Part shown: piece after piece, positions 7,966-15,712 of the stretch
Numbering within the stretch: position 1 is the first letter of the stretch
How the letters are laid out: each line of letters opens with the position of its first letter
Origin: Rhodococcus sp. IEGM 1381
GTDB lineage: Bacteria; Actinomycetota; Actinomycetes; Mycobacteriales; Mycobacteriaceae
DNA: 64,000 nt
Reading direction: 5' to 3'
Assembly: GCF_030056795.1 (NCBI RefSeq)
Contig: NZ_JASHKQ010000001.1
Coordinates: forward strand, 1,550,001 to 1,614,000
Made by a program: the position numbers and the translations under genes
The notes under the pieces: generated by a model
Told to the model about the DNA's origin: nothing
Seen by the model: only the letters and a program-made list of their open reading frames with translations
The model's database searches: none

Positions 7966-8634
7966 ATGGCATTGACCGATCTCATGACCGCCGCCGTCGA
8001 GCGGGTGCACGTCGGTGCGCGGCAGGGTCCTCAGCAGGAACGCAGTCGCGTCAAAATGAATCGGTTGCTCGCTGCCACCTTCGACATTCTGGTCGAAGGT
8101 GGGCCCTCGGCGGTGACGACGACGGCAGTGGCCGCGCGCGCAGGAGTATCGACCGGCTGGCTGTACCGGTATTTCGACAGCCGCGAGGCACTCCTCGAGC
8201 AAGTGCTCGTCGAGGGTTTGCGCGATCTCGACAGAAGGCTCGACGAGATCGACTTCGACTTGGCCGGGTCGAACTGGCGGACAAAAGCGGCGCAGGGAAT
8301 CGACGCACATATCGCGTTCTTCGGAGAATTGGTCTGGTTCAGGCAGGTCTGGTTCTCGTCGGAGTTCTCCGGGCGAATGATTCAAGCGAATCGAATTCAC
8401 GACAACGAACTTGCTGCCTACCTCGCCTCCACCATCACCGAGGTTCGTTCCGACGCACCAGATGTACCGCTGAGCGTCATGACGACCTTCTTCATCGGCA
8501 TGCTCGACAAGGGCGTGGATCTGGCCTATCGGGACGATCCGTTGCGTGGAAACACGGCCATTCTCTCGGAGATGAAGCGATCGAGTATCGACTATCTCGC
8601 AACGTTTCTCGCAGAACCCGGCTCCAGCACCTGA
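7966..8634 (+). CDS. TetR-family transcriptional regulator 1
   Basis: 222 residues. The N-terminal HTH spans about 25-75: TFDILVEGGPSAVTTTAVAA, then AGVSTGWLYRYFDSREALLE, the diagnostic TetR recognition helix. The C-terminal ligand domain is strikingly similar to that of the TetR at 19080-19751: both share SSEFSGRM or SGEFSGRM, FFIGMLDKGVDLA or VFVGMLDKGVDLA, and D/R clusters at matching places. The two are paralogues. It is divergent from the NTF2-like/SDR operon, with a 26-bp palindrome between them. It most likely represses that operon and itself, and is released by a pathway metabolite. Confidence 0.87.
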   Translation: MALTDLMTAAVERVHVGARQGPQQERSRVKMNRLLAATFDILVEGGPSAVTTTAVAARAGVSTGWLYRYFDSREALLEQVLVEGLRDLDRRLDEIDFDLAGSNWRTKAAQGIDAHIAFFGELVWFRQVWFSSEFSGRMIQANRIHDNELAAYLASTITEVRSDAPDVPLSVMTTFFIGMLDKGVDLAYRDDPLRGNTAILSEMKRSSIDYLATFLAEPGSST

Positions 8635-8653
8635 CGGTCCGAGGGTCTGTCAC

Positions 8654-8941
8654 CTAGTCCGTGTAGGCCGATATCGCCCGGCGTTCCTTCGCCGTCATTC
8701 CTCCCCAGACGCCATGGGGTTCGCCGTGGTCGATGGCGTAACTCAAACACTGTCGAGTCACCGGACAGAGCGCGCATATCGATTTGGCTTCCCGTTCCAG
8801 GAATCCGAGTGTCGGGCCACGTAAGCCCTGCGGTGCGAAGAAGCAGCCACTGGGCATATCGCGACACCGTGCCGACAACTGCCAATCCCAGTTCTGGGCG
8901 GTCGGCGCAGGAAGCTTTTTCTCGAGAATGTTCTTGTGCAC
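8654..8941 (-). CDS. WhiB-family iron-sulfur transcriptional protein
   Basis: 95 residues from GTG 8941. Cluster ligands are Cys26, Cys56, Cys59 and Cys65 in the spacing C-x29-C-x2-C-x5-C, and an extra Cys33 lies between. GVWGG at 77-81 is the conserved turn, and a basic tail KERRAI follows. WhiB proteins are found only in actinobacteria and their phages. They carry a redox- or NO-sensitive 4Fe-4S cluster and act with sigma factors. No ATG is available near the conserved region; the GTG preceded by GGA fits the usual family length. The gene is solitary, convergent with TetR 1, and its target cannot be deduced. Confidence 0.85.
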   Translation of the reverse strand: MHKNILEKKLPAPTAQNWDWQLSARCRDMPSGCFFAPQGLRGPTLGFLEREAKSICALCPVTRQCLSYAIDHGEPHGVWGGMTAKERRAISAYTD

Positions 8942-8980
8942 AGGAAGTCCGATTCGAGACGCTGGAATGGATGACGCTCT

Positions 8981-9023
8981 CGGGTTCGGGGCAGTGCGGA
9001 TCGGCCGCACTGCCCCGAACCCG
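8981..9023. terminator. Hairpin terminator downstream of the flavin monooxygenase
   Basis: Perfect 19-bp arms (8981-8999 and 9005-9023) around a 5-nt loop, 40 bp after the stop of the leftward LLM oxidoreductase and 40 bp before the WhiB start. It lacks a T-run. It probably insulates the whiB-like gene from the monooxygenase transcript. Confidence 0.75.
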
Positions 9024-9063
9024 TGGGTGGTTTCGCGGTGCCGAGTGCTCAGCACCGCAATGC

Positions 9064-10206
9064 TCAGTGGCGAAGGCCTCGTTCGCGCAGAATCGGCATG
9101 ACCGTCTCGTTGAAGTGTTCCAGCTCGGGCTCGTAGTCGAGGAAGCCCATGATGGTCCCGTCCATGCCGGCCTCGGACAGTTCCTGGAACTGATCGGCTA
9201 CCTGCTCCGGCGTACCGACGATGTTGATACCACCCCAACCCGCGATGAATCGCTCTTGGAACTTCTCGATCTGCGACGCGAACGACTGACTCTGCATACC
9301 GAGCGCGCTCATGACGTTTCGGGCACCGTTCCAATCACCCTCGTCGATGATGCGCTTGTGATCGGCCTGAGCCTCCTCTTCGGTATCGCGACACACCACG
9401 AGTGCATAGGTCATGACCTGGATCTTGCGGGCATATGCGTCGCGCGCTCGCGCCTTGATCTTGTCAGAGTGCTCCTTCATGCTCTCCAGGGAATCGAGAG
9501 CCGTGAGGTTGACATCGACGTACTTCGCCGAGAACTCCAGCCCTGCGGGCGATGTTCCGGCGTTGATCAGAGCGGGTCGCGGGCCGCACAGCGGCTTCGG
9601 GTACGCCTCGACTCCGTTGGCCTTGAAGTACTTTCCGTCGAAATCGAACTGGCCGTCCTTTGCCCATAGTTCCTCGACGAAGTCGAGCCATTCGCCGCCG
9701 TATTCGTAGCGGTCGTCGTGCTCGAGCTGCTTGCCTCCGAACATTTCCATCTCGGGCGGGAACCATCCCATCACGACATTGATTCCGTATCGACCGCCGG
9801 AGATGTGGTCGATCGTGGTGGCCATCTTCGCTGCTGCAATGGGGTGAATCGTAGGGACGTGGCTGGTGGTGAAGACCTGGATGTTCTCCGTGGCCTCGGC
9901 CAAACCGGCTGCCCAGGTGAAGGTTTCGTAGCACACGCCGTTGAAGTTGGTGTCACCGCCGAATCCGCGCCAGCGAGCCACGGGAACGATGGCCTCGAAT
10001 CCGATCCGATCGGCGAGCTGTGCGATTCTCTTCTGCTGATCCCACGTCACTCGAAAACCGGTGGGAGCGTTGCTCATGACCATTCCGCCGCTGCAATTGA
10101 AAGCAAACAGTCCGAGCTTCATCTTCTGGTCGTTCATGATCGGCGTGGTTCCGATATCGACGGAGCCGACTCCGAATGTGTCGTCGCGGTGCATAGGAAG
10201 TGTCAT
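9064..10206 (-). CDS. LLM-class flavin-dependent monooxygenase, RutA/SfnG-like
   Basis: 380 residues of the bacterial-luciferase TIM-barrel family. RGFGGDTNFNG, an ESFT-like YETFTWAAGLA, ATTIDHISGGRYGINVVMGW and the EYGGEWLDFVEELW helix follow the RutA/SfnG/DszA subgroup, whose characterised members use reduced flavin (some as an N5-peroxide) to cleave C-N, C-S or C-C bonds. It needs FMNH2 from a partner reductase, which fits the flavin reductase gene at 14933-15448 that carries the same upstream site. Start chosen at 10206; an internal MNDQKMKLG start is possible. Substrate unknown: uracil-like amides, sulfones and heterocycles are all compatible. Confidence 0.83.
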   Translation of the reverse strand: MTLPMHRDDTFGVGSVDIGTTPIMNDQKMKLGLFAFNCSGGMVMSNAPTGFRVTWDQQKRIAQLADRIGFEAIVPVARWRGFGGDTNFNGVCYETFTWAAGLAEATENIQVFTTSHVPTIHPIAAAKMATTIDHISGGRYGINVVMGWFPPEMEMFGGKQLEHDDRYEYGGEWLDFVEELWAKDGQFDFDGKYFKANGVEAYPKPLCGPRPALINAGTSPAGLEFSAKYVDVNLTALDSLESMKEHSDKIKARARDAYARKIQVMTYALVVCRDTEEEAQADHKRIIDEGDWNGARNVMSALGMQSQSFASQIEKFQERFIAGWGGINIVGTPEQVADQFQELSEAGMDGTIMGFLDYEPELEHFNETVMPILRERGLRH

Positions 10207-10270
10207 GTCGAGACTCTGCTTTCGTTACTCGGAGGACCTGTGGTCCCGGTAACACTGAATGTAGAACTCG

Positions 10271-10291
10271 GTGATGTGCGTCACTATCCGC
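10271..10291 (+). promoter_or_regulatory. Putative AraC-regulator site, copy 1 (upstream of LLM monooxygenase)
   Basis: Pattern GTGA-N5-GTCACTATCCGC, 65 bp upstream of the monooxygenase ATG. It recurs with 17 of 21 identical bases at 15497-15517 (upstream of the flavin reductase) and in a looser form at 11446-11466 (upstream of the AraC gene). All three have the same orientation and similar distance to the leftward start codons, as expected for an activator site. Confidence 0.68.
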
Positions 10292-10332
10292 TGGCAGAAG
10301 CCGAGGCCCGTTTCGCGAACACTTCCTCGGAA

Positions 10333-11385
10333 TCAGGCCAACGTCTTTCGGACTGTGTCCGAAGGGCTTTCGCCGAACTGCTTCTTGTAGAACGCGGAAA
10401 ACCTACTCAGGTGCGAGAAACCCCAATAGGAGGCGACGTCGGTGATCGACTTGCGGCCGGCCGTGCTGACCAACTCGCCTCGGACCCGGTCGAGGCGCAC
10501 CTTGCGCACGTATGCCATCGGTGGCATCCCGACGGTAGCCATGAAACCTTTCTGGAGGGCACGGGCGGACACACCGGCCATCTTTGCCATGGTAGCCATG
10601 GTGAGTTCGGACTCCGGTCGAGAATCGATGTGGTCGATGACATCTCGTACGCGACTGCGATTCGCCGGTTTGGTCGGAGTGGTCAGCTCGTGGGTGTACC
10701 GATGGGGCACTGCGAGCAGCGCCTGTGTCATCACGAAGGACTCCAGCTGACCGCGCGCCATGGGCGATGTGGCCAGTCCGCCTGGCCGTGCAAGTTCGGC
10801 GCGCAGAAAATTGACCGCAGACAAGAAGTTCTGGCCGGGCGTCGATGCGAGGTCGAATATCAGCTCGAAGTCGATCACGCCGTCGATCGGATGATTGAGG
10901 AGTGCAGCAAGGTGCTCGTCGAGTATTTGCCTCGGTAGCTTGATGGCGTACTGGATCGCTTCGGGACTCCACCGGACGGTGAAGTCGTGCATGGGTCCGA
11001 ATGCGACTCCCGTTCGAAGCGCTTGACTGTGGCCCGATCGGCCGGCTTGGCTCACAGTCGACGCACCTCTGAGGGTGAGGTTGATGTGGTAGTTGTTCTC
11101 CATCGCAGGCACCAGCAGTTCTGCATCCGCGCCGTAGTTGAGGTGGCCGAGGGTGAGCTGATGCGACTGGAGGAAGTTGAGCTTGAAGTCCAGTGGGTAT
11201 CCATCGCGCGATCGGAGCGTGTGCGGGATGTACACGCGGGTGATCAACGCCTGCGCCTCGTCGAGGTCGTGCGTCTTGATCAGACGAGACGCTGCCTTCG
11301 TTCCCGAAGGCAGGTAGAGGTCCGATCCGTTCATGACGACGAGATCGTCGTGGTGGGATGCATATCGATGAAGTCCTTTCTGCAC
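10333..11385 (-). CDS. AraC-family transcriptional regulator
   Basis: 350 residues. The N-terminal two-thirds resembles the AraC_binding_2 sensor domain found in regulators such as those for alkylbenzoates and ring-hydroxylating operons. The C-terminal 100 residues form the double HTH: LTMATMAKMAGVSARALQKG, PPMAYVRKVRLDRVR, then SITDVASYWGFSHLSRFSAF and FYKKQFGESPS. GTG 11385 is used because the putative site at 11446 then lies at the same distance (about 61 bp) as for the two target genes; ATG 11334 is an alternative. It sits between the monooxygenase and the aconitase/ribBA/reductase operon and is likely their activator. Confidence 0.86.
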   Translation of the reverse strand: MQKGLHRYASHHDDLVVMNGSDLYLPSGTKAASRLIKTHDLDEAQALITRVYIPHTLRSRDGYPLDFKLNFLQSHQLTLGHLNYGADAELLVPAMENNYHINLTLRGASTVSQAGRSGHSQALRTGVAFGPMHDFTVRWSPEAIQYAIKLPRQILDEHLAALLNHPIDGVIDFELIFDLASTPGQNFLSAVNFLRAELARPGGLATSPMARGQLESFVMTQALLAVPHRYTHELTTPTKPANRSRVRDVIDHIDSRPESELTMATMAKMAGVSARALQKGFMATVGMPPMAYVRKVRLDRVRGELVSTAGRKSITDVASYWGFSHLSRFSAFYKKQFGESPSDTVRKTLA

Positions 11386-11445
11386 CCTGACGGGGTGAAT
11401 TCACCGCGTCGAATGAGCGTCTGCAGATCGGATTCAACCATTGAT

Positions 11446-11466
11446 GTGACGACAGTCACTAGCCTG
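11446..11466 (+). promoter_or_regulatory. Putative AraC-regulator site, copy 2 (autoregulatory)
   Basis: GTGA-N5-GTCACTA-N-CC, 61 bp upstream of the AraC GTG start, in the same orientation as copies 1 and 3. Beyond GTCACTA it diverges (AGCCTG rather than TCCGC), so it may be a weaker, autoregulatory version. Confidence 0.55.
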
Positions 11467-11566
11467 TGCGCGAACCGAGTGACCGCCCAACGAACGCGCA
11501 GTCTCCTCGAGCTCACGGGAGGCTGCCCTCGAACACCGTTCCTCGACCACAATCACAGACTTGCCT

Positions 11567-13570
11567 TCACCGCGCCGAAGCCGGCACAACGCCCGGCGAA
11601 GGATTTCTTTCGGCCGTCGTGGCTCGGGACAGTCGAGCGCGTCCACCGTCGCGAATGTGCGCGAGCAAACCGCCCGCAGTGAGTACTGCCCGTTCGCCCT
11701 CGGTGAGGTCGATATGCAGCGAAACCGGACCGACTCGGTCGGACACATCCACCTCGATGGTGTCCGAACCGGAGAGCAGCGCAGTGCGCAGACCGAGAAT
11801 GGTCCAGTGCTGGCCGACCTCGAAAGATGCCGCCTCCCCGGTAATCACGAGTGGTGCAATACCTGCTGCGATGAGGTTACGGCGGTGGATACGGGCATAG
11901 CTTCGAGCTGCGACGACGCGGATTCCGAGGTATGCCGGAATGAGCGCCGCATGTTCGCGGGAGGATCCTTGGCCGTAGTTGTCGCCCGCAACGATGACGC
12001 CACCGCCCCACTCCTGTGCGCGGTCGTGGAAGTCGGGATCGTGCCGCCCGAACATGAACCGTGCGCAGAGGGCGATGTTGGACCACACCGACATGGCGAT
12101 CGCGCCGTCGGGAGCCATGTCGCCGGTTGATACGTCGTCGCCGACCGTGATGAGCACCCGTGCCAGAAGGTCGTCGGAAATCGGTTCGGGAAACGTCGGT
12201 GGCACCAAGTTCGGTCCGCGTTCGATGGCAACGGCGGCTCGCGCGACGTCGGGAAGCCGCCCGGTGATCAGCGTGTCGTGCAGCGCTGTATCGGCCTTCC
12301 CGGCGGGCCGAATGTCGATGGGAGATCGCAGGGACGGGTCGGTGATTCTTCCGGACAGGGCACTGGCGGCCGCAGTCGACGGGCTGCACAAGTACACCTC
12401 GTCTTCGGCGGTGCCGCTGCGGCCGGGGAAGTTGCGGTTGAACGTTCGCAGCGACGCCGCGCCCTGCAGTGGTGCCTGCCCGATGCCGACGCAAGGCCCA
12501 CAGACAGGTTCCAACATGCGTGCGCCGGCCTGCATCAGATCGTTGTACACACCGGACTCGATGATCGTCCGCAGAATTTGCCGCGATCCTGGGGTCACCG
12601 TCAACTGCACCCGCGGATGGACGGTACGGCCGCGCAATGCTGCCGCCACGGTCGCGAGATCGTCGTAGGAGCTGTTGACCGAGGAACCCACGCAGATCTG
12701 AGAGATGGGCGTGTCCGGAAGCTCTGCCACCGGAAGCACGTTTCCGGGCGAATGGGGCACAGCCACGAGCGGAACCAACTCGGCCAGGTCGATGGTGATC
12801 GTCTCGTCGTAGGAGGCCCCGGGATCTGCGGCGAGCGGCTCGAAGTCCTCTTCGCGTTGCTGTTGAACGAGCCACTGTCGAGTCTGCTGATCAGAGGGGA
12901 AAATGGCTGTGGTGGCACCCGTTTCGATGATCATGTTCGCGATGGTGGCGCGCCCGGTGGTGGACAGGTTCTCCAATGCCGGTCCGTAGAACTCGAAGAC
13001 CGCGCCGCGACCGCCACGAACTCCGTAGCGCCGAAGGATGTCGAGCACGATGTCCTTGGGCTCGACCGCGGGTGCCAATTCTCCGGTCAGTTCGACTCCG
13101 ATGACACGAGGACAAGGAAAGTCGAATCCGTAGCCGCCCATGGCGACGGCGACCTCCAGACCGCCCGCGCCGGTGGCGAACATCCCGACGGCACCCGCAG
13201 TGGACGTATGGGAGTCCGCGCCCAGGACGAGCTCGCCGGGCTTGGTGAACCGTTCCAGGTGGATGTAGTGCGAGATCCCGTGTCCGGCCGGTGAGTACCG
13301 GAGGCCGAACTTGTCGCAGAAGGTTCGCAGATAGCGGTGGTCCTGCATGTTCTTGTCGTCGATCTGCAACACATTGTGGTCCACGTACATCACCGCAAGT
13401 GGAACCTGGACCGAGTCGATGCCGAGTTCCTCGAACTGCATGGCGGCCATCGTTCCGGTGGCATCCTCGAGGAGAATCTGATCCGCACGGACCGTGATGT
13501 CGGAGCCTGGCGTCAAATCGCCCGCGACCACATGGTTCCGCAGGATTTTGTACGTGAGATTGTCAGGCAT
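11567..13570 (-). CDS. Aconitase-family hydro-lyase (single-chain, with swivel domain)
   Basis: About 667 residues from ATG 13570, which has GGAAAG 8 bp upstream; a GTG at 13600 is weaker. The catalytic 4Fe-4S ligands are present: Cys in QICVGSSVNS and the pair in EPVCGPCVGIG. DHNVLQ, GADSHTSTAGAVG and the swivel motif YGQGSSREHAALIPAYLG identify a one-piece aconitate hydratase/homoaconitase-type enzyme with domains 1-3 first and the swivel at about 480-610. It would isomerise a tricarboxylate or hydroxy-diacid in the cytoplasm. Lying in an operon with flavin reductase and RibBA rather than with TCA genes, it may serve a dedicated catabolic pathway, such as a 2-methylcitrate- or citramalate-type step. 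Its true substrate is open. Confidence 0.82.
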   Translation of the reverse strand: MPDNLTYKILRNHVVAGDLTPGSDITVRADQILLEDATGTMAAMQFEELGIDSVQVPLAVMYVDHNVLQIDDKNMQDHRYLRTFCDKFGLRYSPAGHGISHYIHLERFTKPGELVLGADSHTSTAGAVGMFATGAGGLEVAVAMGGYGFDFPCPRVIGVELTGELAPAVEPKDIVLDILRRYGVRGGRGAVFEFYGPALENLSTTGRATIANMIIETGATTAIFPSDQQTRQWLVQQQREEDFEPLAADPGASYDETITIDLAELVPLVAVPHSPGNVLPVAELPDTPISQICVGSSVNSSYDDLATVAAALRGRTVHPRVQLTVTPGSRQILRTIIESGVYNDLMQAGARMLEPVCGPCVGIGQAPLQGAASLRTFNRNFPGRSGTAEDEVYLCSPSTAAASALSGRITDPSLRSPIDIRPAGKADTALHDTLITGRLPDVARAAVAIERGPNLVPPTFPEPISDDLLARVLITVGDDVSTGDMAPDGAIAMSVWSNIALCARFMFGRHDPDFHDRAQEWGGGVIVAGDNYGQGSSREHAALIPAYLGIRVVAARSYARIHRRNLIAAGIAPLVITGEAASFEVGQHWTILGLRTALLSGSDTIEVDVSDRVGPVSLHIDLTEGERAVLTAGGLLAHIRDGGRARLSRATTAERNPSPGVVPASAR

Positions 13571-13609
13571 CGCTTCTGCTTCTTTCCAGGGGTTCGTCAC
13601 GAGGCTCGC

Positions 13610-14845
13610 TCATCTCACCGGCAGTGCGCACGGAAGGTCGAGCAGATGACCCATTCGGTCTCGCTTCGTCACGAGATAGGTCATGTTGTCGCTGGTGACA
13701 TTCGACGGTAGATCGACTCGCTCGACAACCCGAATCCCGTTGGATTCGACAGTGTCGACCTTGTCAGGGTTGTTGGTGACCAATCGAATTCGATCGACAG
13801 CGAGGTCTCTCAAGATTTCGGCGGCCACGCTGTAGTCGCGACTGTCGACCGGAAGGCCGAGCCGAAGATTGGCGTCGACGGTGTCGCAACCGTTCTCCTG
13901 CAGCGCATACGCGGACAGTTTGCTACCCAAACCGATTCCGCGGCCCTCGTGGCCGCGCATGTAGATCAGCACTCCGGCACCGGCCTCGACGATGGCGGCC
14001 AGTGCGGCATCGAGCTGAGAGCCGCAGTCGCAGCGTCTGGAGCGGAAGAGATCACCGGTCAGGCACTCACTGTGTACCCGGGTCAGCACGCCTCGGTCTC
14101 GAGCGCGGGCGTCTGTGATGTCTCCGTGCGTCAGGACCAGGTGCTCCACTCCTTCTGCGGTGCAGAGATAAGACCTGGCTTGGAACAGGCCGAAGTCCGT
14201 CGGTAGCTGGGCCGGCCCGCTGAAGGTCACGATCTTCTCGGTGCTTCGTCGATAGTCGACGAGTGCTGCCACGGTGATCATCGGGATCTCGTGCGTGGCG
14301 GCGAATTCCGTCAGAGTGGCACCGGACATGGGAATGCCGTCGTCCGATACCAATTCGGTGATCACAGCCACCTCGCGTTTGCCCGCCATCTTCATCAGGT
14401 CGATTGCCGCCTCGGTGTGGCCCTCGCGTTCGAGCACACCGCCACGCCTGGCCCGGAGGGGAAATATGTGTCCGGGTCGGCGTAGATCCGACGGCTGTGT
14501 CGCTGCCGCTGCGAGTGCCCGAACAGTGTTCGTCCGGTCGGCCGCCGAGATTCCGGTGCCTGCAGCGACCGCGTCGACAGACACGGTGAACGCGGTTGCG
14601 TGGTTGTCGGTATTGATCTGGACCATTGGGGCGAGATCGAGGTCGTCGGCGATCGAGTCGGACATCGGTGTGCACACGATTCCGCTGCCGTGACGAAGAA
14701 AGAACACCATCATCTCTACGTCGATATCCTGCGCGGCGGCGATGAGATCGCCCTCGTTCTCGCGGGATTCGTCGTCTGCGACGAGGACCATTCGGCCCTG
14801 CTGCAGTGCGTGCAGTGCCCGAGCGATTGCGGTGGGTGGCGTCAT
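13610..14845 (-). CDS. ribBA: Bifunctional DHBP synthase / GTP cyclohydrolase II
   Basis: 411 residues from ATG 14845, chosen because GGAG lies 6 bp upstream; ATG 14857 has no ribosome site. The N-terminal half (RibB) has DDESRENEGD and the RPGHIFPLRA and REGHTEAAIDL boxes. The C-terminal half (RibA) has the zinc-binding VHSECLTGDLFRSRRCDCGS and RGHEGRGIGL. It performs the two committed steps of riboflavin synthesis, from ribulose 5-phosphate and GTP. It lies between a flavin reductase and an aconitase-like gene, away from any rib cluster, so it is probably a second copy that raises flavin supply for the AraC-linked monooxygenase. No FMN riboswitch fits in the short gap upstream. Confidence 0.92.
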   Translation of the reverse strand: MTPPTAIARALHALQQGRMVLVADDESRENEGDLIAAAQDIDVEMMVFFLRHGSGIVCTPMSDSIADDLDLAPMVQINTDNHATAFTVSVDAVAAGTGISAADRTNTVRALAAAATQPSDLRRPGHIFPLRARRGGVLEREGHTEAAIDLMKMAGKREVAVITELVSDDGIPMSGATLTEFAATHEIPMITVAALVDYRRSTEKIVTFSGPAQLPTDFGLFQARSYLCTAEGVEHLVLTHGDITDARARDRGVLTRVHSECLTGDLFRSRRCDCGSQLDAALAAIVEAGAGVLIYMRGHEGRGIGLGSKLSAYALQENGCDTVDANLRLGLPVDSRDYSVAAEILRDLAVDRIRLVTNNPDKVDTVESNGIRVVERVDLPSNVTSDNMTYLVTKRDRMGHLLDLPCALPVR

Positions 14846-14932
14846 CTCGTGCTCCATCGTTGGACTGGGTAGAGGCGCCGGGGGAGCGCCCGCTCGATCT
14901 TCGGATTCATGGTGGGAGTGGTCCGGCTGTCG

Positions 14933-15448
14933 TCAACGTGGTGCGTCGTCGGTGACGGCGGGTTGGGCCAGGTGGTATTTGCCGCGGTAGTACAGAAGTG
15001 GACTCTTGGCCGGTGCCGCTCCCAAGTCGGTCACCTGCGCTGCGACGATGGTGTGATCACCGCCGTCGTACTCGGCCCACAGTCGGCATTCGGCCCAGGC
15101 CAGCGCGCCGTCGAGCAGGGGTGAGCCCGCTGGTGCCGGTTGCCACTGCACTCCTGCGAATTTGTCTGTGCCCGAACGGGAAAAGGCGGCACTGGCGGCA
15201 ATGTGGTCGTCGGCGAGAACGTTGACTGCGAACACCCCTACCTGGCGGATGGCCGGCCACGTCGTCGACGATCTCGCCGGGCTGAAGGAGACGAGGGCCG
15301 GATCGATCGACAGTGATGCAAACGACTGGCACGTGAAACCGATTGGGCCAGAATTGGTTCGAGCTGTAATAACGGTGATGCCCGAGCAGAAATGACCGAG
15401 GACATCACGCATCTGCTCCGAAACACTCTCGGTGGTCGTCTGATTCAT
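14933..15448 (-). CDS. Flavin reductase (HpaC/RutF-like)
   Basis: 171 residues of the split-barrel flavin-reductase domain: GHFCSGITVITARTNSG, GFTCQSFASLSIDPALVSFS and the GDHTIVAAQV strand with the conserved GDH motif. It transfers electrons from NAD(P)H to free FMN or FAD, supplying a two-component monooxygenase. It is the first gene of the operon that continues to ribBA and the aconitase-like gene, and 49 bp upstream of its ATG is the same site found before the RutA-like monooxygenase. The two are therefore probably the reductase and oxygenase halves of one system despite being about 5 kb apart. Confidence 0.88.
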   Translation of the reverse strand: MNQTTTESVSEQMRDVLGHFCSGITVITARTNSGPIGFTCQSFASLSIDPALVSFSPARSSTTWPAIRQVGVFAVNVLADDHIAASAAFSRSGTDKFAGVQWQPAPAGSPLLDGALAWAECRLWAEYDGGDHTIVAAQVTDLGAAPAKSPLLYYRGKYHLAQPAVTDDAPR

Positions 15449-15496
15449 GCCACTTCCTCAACATCGATTTCGGGGGTGCAGCAGACGTTAAGGGTT

Positions 15497-15517
15497 TGTG
15501 ACTGCCGTCACTATCCG
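15497..15517 (+). promoter_or_regulatory. Putative AraC-regulator site, copy 3 (upstream of flavin reductase operon)
   Basis: GTGA-N5-GTCACTATCCGC, 49 bp upstream of the flavin reductase start and about 196 bp upstream of the divergent aldehyde dehydrogenase. It is nearly identical to 10271-10291. Apart from this site, the 264-bp gap 15449-15712 shows no recognisable element. Confidence 0.68.
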
Positions 15518-15712
15518 CGCAGCGTCTCGACTAGCCATCGGGCACGGTGTTCGGGGTCGTGCCAGCGAAAAGCCGAGATCGGAGCGAGTGCTTGGTCAGG
15601 GTTCGGCGAACGGCTACCGGTGTCCAGTAGCGGCTATCGCGAGGGTGGCCGCCTGCATATCGTCGTCCGCAGAGTGACGGACACCACAACGAACGTGTGC
15701 AGGAAGCGAGCC

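Noticed and set aside
9718..10938. A 406-codon open frame crossing the monooxygenase, the gap and part of the AraC gene
   Set aside because: It spans two well supported genes on the opposite strand and shows no family motifs.
14846..14932. A possible FMN riboswitch before ribBA
   Set aside because: The gap to the flavin reductase stop is under 90 bp, too short for an RFN element, and none of its conserved stems were seen.
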